Assembly: GCA_910589415.1 (NCBI GenBank)
Contig: OU342634.1
Span: forward strand, 496,001-560,000
Source of the DNA: Malachius bipustulatus
Lineage: Eukaryota > Arthropoda > Insecta > Coleoptera > Melyridae
Reading direction: 5' to 3'
DNA: 64,000 bases
A program made the position numbers and the translations under genes. Below, in pieces: positions 1-10,920 of the stretch. The notes under the pieces were generated by a model that was not told the origin of the DNA, searched no databases, and was given only the letters and a program-made list of their open reading frames with translations. Position 1 is the first letter of the stretch; each line of letters starts with the position of its first letter.

Positions 1-163
1 CAAGAGAGGAGACAGAAGCAACAAAATCTGTCTCAAACACAGCTAGGTAATCTATATACAAAATGAACAACATTAATCAACACAAAAAACACACAATAAT
101 TAAAAAAACAGACTAAAATATACAGTCAAAATGTAAACAAGTAATTCACAGTTTTCTTGCGTC

Positions 164-1744
164 TCATGTAAATTCATGCAACGAATATTCTCTGTCTGCA
201 AAATACTCAAGCACACTGTAATAGCATTTCCTCAATAACAACTTCTTTACTACGGTTTTGAACGATTTGGCCTCCAAAGATTTCACTGCCTTAGGTAAGT
301 GATTATACAACTTTAAACCCATGTATGAAATTGAATTTTCAAACTTAACAGTTTTATGCCTAGGTAACACCAACAAGTCAGAGTGTCTTGTTAAATGGTC
401 ATGTAGGTCAGAGCTTAGAGAATACTCGTGCACCCTCTCTTTTATAAACAATAGACTTCTATAAATATAAATACAAGGAAAGGACATAATTCCATTAGAT
501 ATGAACGCGGGTCTACAAGAATCTCCAGGGCGCATACCGAAAATAATCCTTATTATTTTTTTTTGAGATACGAATACTCTATTCTTTTCTGTGGCATTAC
601 CCCACAGTACAACATTATAAGTCAAGGCACCGTAAACAAGGGCATAGTAAACGTCTACTAGCGTATGAAGTGGCATTGATTGCTTAATCCTTGAAATTGC
701 ATAAGATATTCTATTAAGTTTTTTTGTCAACTCGTTGATATGGTCTACCCAACGCAAATTGTCATCCAAATATATTCCCAAAAATTTTGTAGATCTGACA
801 GAAGTTATCTGCTCCCCGCCCACGCTAAACCGCAGTAATAGATCCTGCGATGTGTTTCGGCAGCGGAAATAAATACACTGAGTTTTCTTTACGTTCACCA
901 TTAAGCCGTTTTTTTCGCACCACTCGATAAAAGTCTGGACCAAATTCTTGGTCAATATCTGAAGCTCATCTCCAGAACGAGCGGAGACTGCCAGCGACGT
1001 ATCGTCAGCGAAGAGCGTGACAACGTCTGCACCAACATTCTCAGGCAAGTCGTTTACAAAAAGCAAAAAAATCAATGGTCCCAGCACAGATCCCTGAGGA
1101 ACTCCAGTGCCGACAGTGTGATGACTCGAGGTATGGCCGCTCACCCTAACGAACATTCTTCTGTCCGAGATATAACTCATAACCCAGTCCAAGAACACCC
1201 CGCGGAATCCCAGATTGTAGAGTTTACTCTCAATAAATTTAAAGTTCAAACAGTCAAATGCTTGTGACAGGTCAAAAAACAGTCCAGCCACAGGCTTGGA
1301 TGCATCAAGCTGTAAACAAACATATTCGATCAAACTGCATGCAGCAGACTGTGTTGATCTACCAGATCGGAAACCATGTTGCGAAACACTAAGAATGCCA
1401 AACCTATCCAAAAAACTGACAATTCTGCCGCATACTATTTTTTCAATAACCTTGGATATGACACTCAAGATCGATATTGGCCGATAATTTGCTATATTAT
1501 CTATGTCGCCTTTTTTATGTATCGGTATTACAGTGGCTATCTTCAGAATCTTAGGGAAGCGGCCACTGAGAAGTGACAGGTTTATCAAATGAGCAATAGG
1601 CTTAGACACCAATGGATTTGCTATCTTCAAGATTCTTGCGGTAATATTGTCCAGTCCGGAGGAGTTTTTATTTTTTAATCCCCTTATGGTAGTATCGACC
1701 TCTTCAGGTGTTACGGGTTTAAAGAAAAATGTGTCAGAATGCAT
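164..1744 (-). CDS. Non-LTR retrotransposon reverse transcriptase, 5'-truncated
   Basis: This 526-residue open frame is the reverse transcriptase part of a LINE ORF2, the enzyme that copies element RNA into a nicked target. Visible blocks in order are the N-terminal 'SSGLD' and 'ANYRPIS' motifs (residues 28-90), 'FRSGRSTQ' near 125, the first catalytic Asp in 'FFDLSQAFD' (D158), 'GVPQGSVLGPLIF' near 214, and the FADD catalytic box (D247, D248). A C-terminal LINE tail follows. The frame stays open upstream to about 1803 without a start or any endonuclease domain, then meets a TACC-repeat tract, so the copy is 5'-truncated. There are no internal stops, so it is fairly young. The motif wording resembles the Jockey/CR1 group; I cannot fix the clade. 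Positions 1-163 are its likely 3' tail. Confidence 0.85.
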   Translation of the reverse strand: MHSDTFFFKPVTPEEVDTTIRGLKNKNSSGLDNITARILKIANPLVSKPIAHLINLSLLSGRFPKILKIATVIPIHKKGDIDNIANYRPISILSVISKVIEKIVCGRIVSFLDRFGILSVSQHGFRSGRSTQSAACSLIEYVCLQLDASKPVAGLFFDLSQAFDCLNFKFIESKLYNLGFRGVFLDWVMSYISDRRMFVRVSGHTSSHHTVGTGVPQGSVLGPLIFLLFVNDLPENVGADVVTLFADDTSLAVSARSGDELQILTKNLVQTFIEWCEKNGLMVNVKKTQCIYFRCRNTSQDLLLRFSVGGEQITSVRSTKFLGIYLDDNLRWVDHINELTKKLNRISYAISRIKQSMPLHTLVDVYYALVYGALTYNVVLWGNATEKNRVFVSQKKIIRIIFGMRPGDSCRPAFISNGIMSFPCIYIYRSLLFIKERVHEYSLSSDLHDHLTRHSDLLVLPRHKTVKFENSISYMGLKLYNHLPKAVKSLEAKSFKTVVKKLLLRKCYYSVLEYFADREYSLHEFT

Positions 1745-1803
1745 TCTGGAAACAGTACAGGCGCCAGGTCTGGAGCTTCCATAATATTCCGACAGAGAAT
1801 CCT

Positions 1804-3148
1804 ACCAAACTTACCTACCTTCCAAACCTACCTACGTACCTACCTACAATAAAAGTAAAAGTTATTTATAAGAAACCTTAATAGGAAGTAAATTCGAGAA
1901 AATAATCGTCTTTTTTGGTAGGTTAGATTCTATGAAAAGGCGAAATTATTTTAATAATGATGAAAAAAACGTCATTTTAAAGGTAAAAGTCTATTTACAG
2001 GAAGAATTATTGAAGGTAGGTACCTATTACATACTCAGTACTTTGTTTTTTCAAGTTCAAAACGATCGATAGATATCCCCACATATTTCTTAATAAACTC
2101 GAAGGTCATTCGACTGCTTGCGTTTGGGTGGGAAAAGTGAGACAGACTGGACAGATGATGGTGATGATAAATTTTACATTTTTTATACTTTATTGATGCA
2201 ATATACCTACTTTTCAAACTTAATACCTACTTTTAATTATAAAACATGGTAATCATATCAATAAATGCTTCTATAATCGTTATTTTGGTTTTATTTTGAT
2301 TTAAATCGACAAATTAATAAAATTCTGACATATCAAACTGTCACTTTGAACATGGTCAAATAGTTTAACCACTCAAATATCTGTGGTTAAGGCCAGCGAA
2401 CCGCTTTGTAGTGAAACCACTTTTATTTAAAGAAAAAAAAATGATAACGCCGCAATTTACGTGCTTTTAGGATGCCCAAGTTTAGGGCGGACCTAAGATG
2501 AAATAAACTGTAATTTGTAGTAATTATTTACTGATTGGAATATTACAAATGAAATTACACCTCTCACACTGACTATAAAAATAACAATATAACTTCTAAT
2601 TGATGGTAATAAAACCAGAAACATATAACAACAATTAATTAATGTGAATCGCGACAGTTGAAGTCGAGTCTTTACTCTTTGAGTAACAAGTAGGTAGTCG
2701 TGGTGCTGGTGCTGTTTTCCCAGAGTCTCAATTCTCGATTCACCCCTCACTCCCGCTTGGGTGGTACAATAGCTAGGCGTTGTTGCCAGCTTGTCAAGAA
2801 AGTCCAAAATTATACATTAACACCGCTTAACTTTTGACTTTTGAACAACACAAACTGTGAGATAATCACAGATTAGGCAATTTGAATATGGCTAAATGCT
2901 TAACCACTGTACGAACAACCGGCCCTTTGAGCTACTCCTTTTGACTTATAATTAACTTATAACCCCTGTTTATACCCGAAAGTATTTCGAGTGAAAAGAA
3001 CAAAAAGTATCAACAGAGTATGCAAGCCGAACGCTTCATCTGATTCTATTGTTTTTCTCATTCAGAAAGTCGATTCAACTTGTTTTGATAGTTTCTTTTT
3101 AATTGCGGTAAATTATTTGAACTATAAATTAACAGGTTTATGTTGCAG
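1804..3148. other. INTS7 intron (non-coding), with TACC repeats
   Basis: No convincing gene is seen here. It opens with a TACC/GTAG tract (about 1810-1850). Two direct-repeat scraps (about 2346-2372 and 2881-2910) share 'ATGG.(C/T)AAAT..TTAACCAC'. The short frames at 2035-2217 and 2493-2807 have no recognisable content. The stretch ends in a TTGCAG splice acceptor at 3143-3148, so it is the 3' part of an INTS7 intron. Confidence 0.6.
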
Positions 3149-3630
3149 ATAACTATACAATAATAATATGTGAAACGCTAGGTGCTATTGGAAGTATCAA
3201 ATCTGAAACTCTTCTGCCTCTTATAAAGGACATTTTAGCATTATTGTCTTCATTATCAGAAATAATGACTCCTTCCCAATCACATATTAAAACAATCATA
3301 ATGCTATGCACATTAATATTTCAAACACTCAGTGGATTTCAATGGAATAATGAGACCCTACAAGCTATTCTTAGTGTGACGCATAATAATAATTTGTGGG
3401 CAAATTATTGTATAGCCAGGGCTGCTGTCCGCTATGGACATCACAATATCGCATATGAGATATTCAACGGTTTGACAGAGCAAGTCAGCTCCGAGCATTT
3501 TCACTTCTGGTTGGTGTGCCTGAAAGAAATGTCAAAAGCCGAATCACAATTGACTGACAATAATTCTATTCTTGTTAATCGACTTGATAAAGCTATAATT
3601 CATTACAACAAAGCTATTGCAGCTTTAAAG
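3149..3630 (+). CDS. INTS7: INTS7 internal exon (first in window)
   Basis: This exon encodes about 160 residues of Integrator complex subunit 7, a helical-repeat scaffold protein of the nuclear Integrator complex, which processes snRNAs and terminates paused RNA polymerase II transcripts. It begins after a TTGCAG acceptor with two bases of a split codon and ends at a GTAAGA donor in phase 0. The peptide contains the INTS7-like helical stretch 'NLWANYCIARAAVRYGHHN' followed by 'FNGLTEQVSSEHFHFWL'. There is no start codon: the upstream half of the protein (human INTS7 is about 960 residues) must lie outside the window. Identification rests on recognised family motifs here and, more strongly, in the later exons. 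Confidence 0.85.
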
Positions 3631-3830
3631 GTAAGAGTATACTGCATTCTAACTTTTTTCGGACCTCGGTTGGCTATGAATAATCAGCTGATTTCGCTGT
3701 TATAATCTCGTAGTTTTTGTCAATAAACTATGAAAATAAATTTTGACAGTGGATGTAGGCCGGGCTATCTCTTTTTAACTTTTTTTGATCTATTTGATCT
3801 GTGGAAGTTGTCAAGTTTTCATAAATTAAT

Positions 3831-6800
3831 TGGCTCCCAACGTGGGGCTGTTGATGAATACAGTGCTGTGTGTGTACCTCTACCTAATAATAATAAGTTC
3901 AACCTCGTGTGCTTTTCAACAAAAGTTGCTTCGACTGCAAGGATACAGTTCGCTATCGTGAGTAATTAATAATTACTTTTCGCGCTCCAGGACTCTGTAA
4001 AAAACTTCGAGTACAGTGCCCACGTGCCTGTTCTGTCGCAAATATCAAGAGACAGCCATTTCTGAATCTTGCCTGTACCAGATAAATACGAACAATTATT
4101 ATCGTATTCTACTCAAGTGAACTTCTTCCGAGTGTCATTTGCTTAATCGTCCTGTGAATGTGACGCCGATTGTGCTTACAGTAATAATTCGCAATCTCAA
4201 TAAATCGAGCAGCCATTTTGTTCGCGCTACCTATCTTCCAAAATCAGCGTCTACGCGACGTTGCCAGACGTAATTATTTATCCGTTTTTCTGGTTATTGT
4301 ATGAAAACAACAACTGCAGCAATAAATAAATAATTAGCTTCGTTGATTTGAATTTCAACTGCAAACTGGATAACCATAATAACAAGAGTGGTTATAACCT
4401 CCGATCGAGTTCGAAAGCCGAAATTTCGTCAGATCTTACGAGTTTTACACCGGAATCCGAAAACCTTGTAGATCATCCAACTCCTGGTGAAAGTGGAGAA
4501 ATTTTTGACACCAATTCAGAACAAAACTCTTCACCGGAGATGTCGACTGTGACAATGACGAGTGAGCAACTCCAAGAACTTCTCCATGGGATGAGAGAAA
4601 TGTTTACAACTCAAGCTACGAGTACTCAACTTGCTGCTATCCCACCAAATGAACCTGGTAATTTTTCAAAATGTAACACCCGTTTTGCTGGTTCCCGAAG
4701 TGAAGATGTTGAAGCTTTCATCAACGCTGTTTGTATCTACAAAGACTGTGTGAAGGTTTCCGATGCAAATGCATTGAAGGGTTTACCCATGCTACTAGAC
4801 GGACTTGCAGCAACATGGTGGCAAGGCGTCAAAAGCACTACACCTACTTGGGATGAGGCTTTAAAATCGCTCCAAAGATCATTTGGAAGTGCAAAACCCC
4901 CTTATAAGATATACAGGGAGCTATTTTCAAAACCCCAGGGTGAGAAAGAACCTACGGATATATTTGTCAGTAATGCACGTTCTCTTTTATCTAAACTGCC
5001 TGATAATCCTAAGTTGGCAGAACAGCATCAGCTTGACATGATATATGGATTGCTGAGTAGGAAAATACGTCACCGATTGCCGCGTGATGATGTTGAGAAT
5101 TTTGAGGAACTAGTAACCAAAGCTCGTTCCATAGAAGACAATTTCAACGAAAGTACTGAGTTTAATCACAAACTACCTGCTCCAAATGCAGTGAAAGAAC
5201 AGACTAACTTTTCGAACAGGAAACTTCGTCCAAAATGTACATTCTGCCTTAATTTTGGCCACACTTTTCAAGAATGCCGTAAAGCAGCGCAGTCAACTGG
5301 CGCGCAGACCCGAGTTCAATCTCCGAGAAGTCAAAATTTCGCCTGTTATGGGTGCAACACGCCTGGCTTTGTTAGAAGCACCTGTCCGACGTGCAACGAA
5401 AGGAAAGAGCAACCGAGAATTAATGTGAATTCTCTAGAAATATTGGCTTCAAATACTGGAGTGGGAATGATGAGACCTTTGGTGCCTGTTACAATTGACA
5501 AACTTACTGGCCTTGCTTTTTTGGATACAGGGGCTAGGTGCAGTATTGCCGGCAGCCGTGTACTGAAGCTTTTCGAAGAACTCAACACTCCGTTTGAAGA
5601 ATCAACGCTACCAATCACTTTAGCAGATGGTAACGCAAGAACTGTTTCAACCAGAATTTATAAGATTGACATTGGACTGGATGACCGAATTATCCCGACA
5701 ACAATGATAGCTGTACCTGAATATAAGGAGAATACAACGTTACTGGGCGTAGATTTTATCACTGACGCTGATATAATCATAGACGTTCCTAGGATGCAGT
5801 GGTGCTTCTCAGATAAACCTTACACAAAATTTAACTTTTATGAAGAGAAGAATACCACCAATCAAGTCTTCGGAAGTGTGACAGCTTCAAACCTTAGACA
5901 AGACGAAGGAGCTCACCTATGCGCAGCTGAGAAGTCCAAGCTGGAAGATCTTCTTCAAAGAAATATGAACATTTTCGAAGACAATAAAGAAGCCACACCG
6001 CATGCGCAACACATCATAAAACTCAACGATGAAACACCAATCGCTATGCCGCCATATAGATACTCACCTCAGAAGAAGGAAATTATTCGCAGCAAAATCG
6101 ATGAAATGCTCGAAAAGAACATTATAGAAGAATGTGATTCGCCTTACGCAGCGCCAGTCGTACTGGTGCCTAAAAAGAATGGTGATGTTCGTGTTTGTAT
6201 TGACTATCGTCGTTTGAACGCCGTAACAATACCAGATCGATATCCTTTGCCCCGCATCGATGATTTGCTTCATTCTGCTAAACGTACCCCATACATGTCG
6301 TCACTTGACCTACAGAGTGGCTACTGGCAGTTGGAAGTCCGTCGCGAAGATCGTGATAAGACTGCGTTCATCACGCCGTTCGGTATATACCGATGTGTTC
6401 GTATGCCATTCGGTCTACGAAACGCGCCTGCGACTTTCCAACGACTCATGGATCGTTTCCGTGTCGGACTGTCCCAAGTGAACCTATTGATATACTTGGA
6501 TGATTTAATTATTCTGTCAAGTACTTTCGAAGAACATTTAAAAGACCTGTGTCTTGTATTTGATAAACTTAACGGTTTCAATCTTCGTGCCAACAGAGGA
6601 AAGTGTAGATTTGCATGTACCAGTATTAAGTATTTGGGTCATGTGATCACCAAGGATGGAATCGACGTCGACAGAGATAAAGTTAGTGCTATAGCTGATC
6701 GTGTCGCCCCGCGAAATGTGCGAGAACTTCTATCCTTTTTGCAAAGTTGCAGCTGGTTCAGGAGATTTATTCCTAATTTTGCTGAAACTTCTCTGCCGCT

Positions 6801-7989
6801 AAGTAGACTCACTAGAAAACAAGCTCAGTGGATCTGGACCGAAGCCCAGGAAACTGCATTTCAAGAATTGAAGCGTTTGCTTACAACAGCGCCAATCCTT
6901 CGCCAAGCTGACGCGAACTTACCTTACAACATCAAGACTGATGCAAGTTCATACGCTATTGGTGCATGTCTGCTCCAGGGGGAGGGACCCGATGAGAAAC
7001 CAGAAGAACGCCGAAATCGAGATCTGAAAACCCAGCTCTCCATGTACGTAGGAAACGAACATACCAAATGGAAAGAAGCCTTACCCGCTATTCGATTTGC
7101 TATGAATAGTGCAAAAAGCCTGACTACTGGTTTTAGTCCAGCTTACTTGACGTTCATTCATGAACTGCGATCGCCGTTTGATGTTCACAATGACTTGCGA
7201 GATGTGATTGAAAACGAGAACTTCGTTGAAGAAATTACGCCACGTCTGAAAATGATTACCAGTGTCCTTAGAAGAGCTAGGGAACAACATGAGCTACAAC
7301 AGGACCATTCCAAACACTATGCCGATAGACATCGTCAAGAAATTTACCTTTCAGTTGGAGACAAGTTTGCACCCAGACGTGATGATGGTCCCTACGAAAT
7401 CAAGAAGATCGTATCAGCAACTACTTACCAAGTGGTGCACCCCCTTGACCCTGAAACTGTGCTTGGTACTTACCATGTTTCAGCATTGAAGAAAGTGATG
7501 GATGTAGAAGCAACCGCTACCTCCCCGATTAGACCTATCAGAAGACGAGGCCGTCCCCGCCAACTCGAGGTTCCGCCCGAAGATAATGCCGATTACAATG
7601 AACTGTCTGAGAATGAACCCCACAAAGAGACTACCCTCCGAAGATCAGATCGCAACCGACGACAACTTACTTGCCAAGATTGTCCTGGATGTGTTTTGGA
7701 TTACCCCCGAGGACGTTTGGGCAATCCAAAGGGGGAGACTGTAACAAGAGATGCGGAATGCAGCCACTTTGACAAGTGACAGTCGTACTGTTACTGTTAC
7801 CCATTGTTTTCTAATGTAATGACAGTTAGTTAATAGTTTTGTGTTAATATAAAAAATTACATAAGGGAATAACCCTACGACGACGAGGAACGTTATTATT
7901 AGTAGTATTATTGTTTATTCTGATTTAAATAAAGATAAAATTGGTTAAGTGACGCTAATCATCGACAGAACCGTTTGCCCCCTGCTCTA
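3831..7989 (+). mobile_element. Ty3/gypsy LTR retrotransposon, internally deleted
   Basis: A gypsy-type element lies on the sense strand of the INTS7 intron. A possible primer-binding-site-like stretch (TTGGCTCCCAACGTGGGGC) sits at 3830-3848. The gag-pol frame follows. It ends across a purine tract (AAAGGGGGAGA, 7728-7738) that looks like a polypurine tract, immediately followed by TGTAAC at 7740, which could be the first bases of a 3' LTR ending with CA near 7989. I could not find a matching 5' LTR by eye, so both outer limits are uncertain. Confidence 0.6.
4348..7779 (+). CDS. Gypsy gag-pol fusion lacking RNase H C-terminus and integrase core
   Basis: This single open frame encodes retrotransposon capsid and enzymes. 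The first ATG is at 4540; upstream the frame is open but non-ATG. In order: gag capsid domain (residues about 110-275), a CCHC zinc knuckle (CX2CX4HX4C, nt about 5236-5277), a second knuckle with Phe in place of His, aspartic protease (LDTGA, D393), reverse transcriptase with YLDD (D718, D719), and the beginning of RNase H ('IKTDASSYAIGACLLQ'). At about 6995-7010 the sequence jumps straight into the region after the integrase catalytic domain ('RRNRDLKTQLSMY'), then the GPY/F-type C-terminal domain. So most of RNase H, the HHCC finger and the integrase DDE core are missing, yet the frame is intact. It cannot integrate by itself; trans-mobilisation is possible but unproven. Confidence 0.9.
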   Translation: MNFNCKLDNHNNKSGYNLRSSSKAEISSDLTSFTPESENLVDHPTPGESGEIFDTNSEQNSSPEMSTVTMTSEQLQELLHGMREMFTTQATSTQLAAIPPNEPGNFSKCNTRFAGSRSEDVEAFINAVCIYKDCVKVSDANALKGLPMLLDGLAATWWQGVKSTTPTWDEALKSLQRSFGSAKPPYKIYRELFSKPQGEKEPTDIFVSNARSLLSKLPDNPKLAEQHQLDMIYGLLSRKIRHRLPRDDVENFEELVTKARSIEDNFNESTEFNHKLPAPNAVKEQTNFSNRKLRPKCTFCLNFGHTFQECRKAAQSTGAQTRVQSPRSQNFACYGCNTPGFVRSTCPTCNERKEQPRINVNSLEILASNTGVGMMRPLVPVTIDKLTGLAFLDTGARCSIAGSRVLKLFEELNTPFEESTLPITLADGNARTVSTRIYKIDIGLDDRIIPTTMIAVPEYKENTTLLGVDFITDADIIIDVPRMQWCFSDKPYTKFNFYEEKNTTNQVFGSVTASNLRQDEGAHLCAAEKSKLEDLLQRNMNIFEDNKEATPHAQHIIKLNDETPIAMPPYRYSPQKKEIIRSKIDEMLEKNIIEECDSPYAAPVVLVPKKNGDVRVCIDYRRLNAVTIPDRYPLPRIDDLLHSAKRTPYMSSLDLQSGYWQLEVRREDRDKTAFITPFGIYRCVRMPFGLRNAPATFQRLMDRFRVGLSQVNLLIYLDDLIILSSTFEEHLKDLCLVFDKLNGFNLRANRGKCRFACTSIKYLGHVITKDGIDVDRDKVSAIADRVAPRNVRELLSFLQSCSWFRRFIPNFAETSLPLSRLTRKQAQWIWTEAQETAFQELKRLLTTAPILRQADANLPYNIKTDASSYAIGACLLQGEGPDEKPEERRNRDLKTQLSMYVGNEHTKWKEALPAIRFAMNSAKSLTTGFSPAYLTFIHELRSPFDVHNDLRDVIENENFVEEITPRLKMITSVLRRAREQHELQQDHSKHYADRHRQEIYLSVGDKFAPRRDDGPYEIKKIVSATTYQVVHPLDPETVLGTYHVSALKKVMDVEATATSPIRPIRRRGRPRQLEVPPEDNADYNELSENEPHKETTLRRSDRNRRQLTCQDCPGCVLDYPRGRLGNPKGETVTRDAECSHFDK

Positions 7990-8569
7990 CCGACATTGGT
8001 GTCGCAATTCACACCCCTTATAAATTTAATTATTCAAAATGTCAAATAATAATTATCCAACACGAAAATGCCAGAAATATTGACCACAGAAACTGAAATT
8101 GGTTTAGAAATAATGCTATTCCTTGCCAAAATAGGGTAAACTATCTGTCTACGAAAATAAATTCACAGCTTTTGGAGACATTTATTGCGGTAATAGTTGG
8201 AGAGATGGCGACAAAAATATCTTGTGTCTTCCAGATGGAAGAAAAACAGATTTTATACAGTGAGAGTTTTTTAAGACAGAACATAGGAGATGGGCTTGTT
8301 ACATCTTAGTGCACTACAAAAACTTTAAACCGGTGATATCCACCTTTTTACTGCAATATTAGCAGCATCTTTACACAACAGATATCTTACCTCCGGCCGT
8401 CTTATACCCGACCGAAATTAAAAGGTTAGTAGAATCCCTTTTTCAGTTTAATTTAATAATTTCTGATTGTTACAAACTGATGTGAAAATTAAAATATAGA
8501 CATGGTACACCAATGGCTCTTCTTTTCGTGAACTTGGTAAAATTTGCCCCAATACCATGTCACTAGAGC
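7990..8569. other. Intron sequence, upstream part of mariner-like remnant
   Basis: No open frame is convincing. The stretch precedes and probably includes the decayed 5' part of the mariner-like transposase recognised from about 8570 onward. Confidence 0.35.
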
Positions 8570-9345
8570 ACAGTATCCTCAGAAAGTGAATGTATGAACT
8601 GGAATTGGCACCACTCACATAATTAAAAGACCTTTTTCCATCGAAGGTACCTTAACAGCTCAATGATATATGCAGCTACTGTAAGAAAGAATCATTCCAG
8701 CCATAACTAATCTAAAATTGGAAGGCCCCATGTGGTACCAACAAAATAGTGGGGCTGCCCATTTTTCCCTGCAAGCTAGACAGTTGCTTATTAACAAATA
8801 CATTAAACCAAATACCTTAAACAATAATACAGGAAACTTGTCTCTAAAAGCGGTGACAAAATTAAGTGTCATCTAGCATTTCTAGGCGGACCTAACAACG
8901 ATTTAAACAATTACTTTCGTTCACTTAGCTCTAAATAATAAAATAAAACTACTGTCAAAATTACTTCAGCGGGGTTGTGTAAAGTATTTCCTTGATATCA
9001 ATCTACACGACCCCGCTGTTAATTTTGACAGTAGTTTTATTTTATTATTTAAAGCAAAGTAAACGAAATTGATTGTTTAAAACATTGTTAGGTCCTCACC
9101 GAAACGTTAGATGGCGCTTAATTTTTGTCACCACTTTTTGAACTAAGTTTTCCGTATTATAGTTTAACGTATTTCCTATTAATTCTCAGTTTCCTGGTAG
9201 ATGGATAGGAAGAGGTGGAGTAATTGAGTGGCCACCTTGGTTACCAAACTCAACAACACCCTGTTTTTTTTTTACTGGGAAAAAGCTAAGTCATCGGTTT
9301 ATAATGTCGTTCCTATTCACGACATTGTTGAAAAGCTCAAAGGAT
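8570..9345 (+). pseudogene. Decayed mariner/IS630-type transposase, split by a palindrome
   Basis: Translating the + strand in shifting frames gives pieces of a DDE transposase. At about 8578-8640 there is a 'PQKVNV..GIG.THII' type stretch. At 8647-8801 there is 'LKLEGPMWYQQNSGAAHF' followed by 'SLQARQLLINKY'. After an interruption, 9190-9240 gives 'FPGRWIGRGGVIEWPPW' and then a degraded 'PDL..DFFLWG'-like region. The second catalytic Asp is replaced (QQN where QQD is expected). There are several stops and shifts, so it is dead. The 8803-9188 foldback lies exactly between the 'LLINKY' and 'FPGRWIG' blocks, so it inserted into this gene. Confidence 0.6.
8803..9188. repeat. Foldback MITE, ~385 bp palindrome
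   Basis: The left half (8803-8985) and right half (9002-9188) are reverse complements with scattered mismatches. Matching landmarks are GACCTAACAA near 8889 with TTGTTAGGTC near 9087, and GTGACAAAATT near 8852 with AATTTTTGTCAC near 9121. The centre is near 8995. It interrupts the mariner-like remnant. Confidence 0.75.
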
Positions 9346-9960
9346 AAGAAGAAATATTATCTCCTGAGCAGTGCATAAATATAAATAAATATCAATAAAT
9401 ACAATAAATACATGGATTCTACCATTTTTTAGGATGCTAGTCAACACGAGGCATCCAAAGAAATCTACAGTAACTCATTTTTTAAGAACTTGAGAAAATT
9501 TGAGTTAAACCTAAAAATGAGATGAAAAATCAGTCTTATCAGTTTATTTAGCTCTCTTTCGGTTACCTTGATGGTTTGGTAAAACACATACAAAAGCAGA
9601 TACAACATGGTGTCCAGTCATAATAATTTCTTGTAATTATAAAACTTCAAAAATACCATTGAAGTTTGAACACTTACAGGTGATCTGGCTGATAAGTTAG
9701 TTCTAGCCAACTTCAAATAGAACACATTACTACCCCTCAAGTTGCCCTGAGGAACAGTAATACTGATCTAGTAGGCTTTGGATTTTGTAGGAATGAGACG
9801 CTTTTTGCTCCCAAAATATAGTTCATCAAACTTATGATTTAAAAGAAACCCTTTTAAAATCACACCATAAATTAAGATTATAGAGGCTGTTTCAAGAACA
9901 AATGGGTCACACTGTATGTAGGATAACTTTTATCTTCAAAATTAATGAAATAATTATCAG
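9346..9960. other. Intron sequence without recognised features
   Basis: AT-rich DNA with a short AAATA repeat (about 9376-9412). No gene or clear repeat border was seen. Confidence 0.4.
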
Positions 9961-10920
9961 ACATATTCGGAAGCGCTTAGCTGCCATAATTTTCCGTTGA
10001 AACTTTTTTTTTCATAATTTACAGTTCAAACTGTAAACTCAGAGTTCAAACTATAAATTTAAATGTAAATTTATAAATTTACATTTTGAACTGTAAATTT
10101 ACAGTTTCTAATATGATTTTATAATCCAGGGTGTTCCAACAAAAATTTTCACCCCCTAAAATCTCCGATTTTGTACAAGTTTGAAAAAAACAACTTCAAA
10201 ATGAAGCGTCACTCGACCCCTGTTGTTATTTAAATCGTTTGAAGGGGTGTCTCTGGATGCTAAAAAGATGCAAACATAAAATTAAAACTACAAAAAATTT
10301 GGTCTTCATTTAGTTTAAATTGAACTCTTTCGGCATTTTTTCCAAACTTGGAGAAAATCCGAGATTTTAGGGGTTGTAAATATTAATTGGGACAATTGTA
10401 TATAATTTTTTTTTTCAAAGGATAAGTAGATTCTTAACCTGGAAAAGACCTGACAGGCTTAATTACAGATTAAACTGAATTTCCAGTTTAAACTGCAATT
10501 TTGAACCTGGCATCGACCTCTCCGAATCGGTGGTTAGATTTTGGTCAGGCCAGGCCAGCACATGTCACGAAATTTACAAGTTCACTGCGTACAGTAAATT
10601 TAGCGAAATGTCCAGACTGACCAGAATCTGATCACCTGTCCGCTCAGGGCATTGCCAGGTTAAGTATCTCTCATCTCTCTTTTGAAAAAATAATATAAGT
10701 AGAGTATGTCTCAACTAAAATTGAGTGACACTTCATTTTGATGCTGTTTTTTTCTTTCTTTTTCCAAACTTGTACGAAATCAGAGATTTTAGGGGATGCA
10801 AATTTTTGTTGGGAGATCCTGTATTATTAGATCATATTACGAACTGTAGATTTACAGTTTGAACTGTAAATTATAAAAAAATTGGCGGAAAACGATGGCA
10901 GCTCAGCGCTTCCGTAGACA
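9961..10920. repeat. Complex inverted-repeat element
   Basis: The left arm (about 9965-10215) contains GGAAGCGCTTAGCTGCCAT, then TTTACAGTTCAAACTGTAAA, then CCCCTAAAATCTCCGATTT. The right arm (about 10720-10915) contains the reverse complements in reverse order. A third degraded copy of the inner block lies at about 10320-10400. A small palindrome of GTAAATTTA repeats sits at 10020-10110. No coding sequence is seen, so this is probably a non-autonomous foldback element. Confidence 0.6.

Noticed and set aside
2493..2807. 104-residue minus-strand frame in the first intron
   Set aside because: No family features and it lies in repeat-like intron DNA.
3720..3840. 5' LTR of the first gypsy element
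   Set aside because: No sequence here matched the putative 3' LTR at 7740-7989, so no LTR was annotated; only a primer-site-like motif is mentioned.
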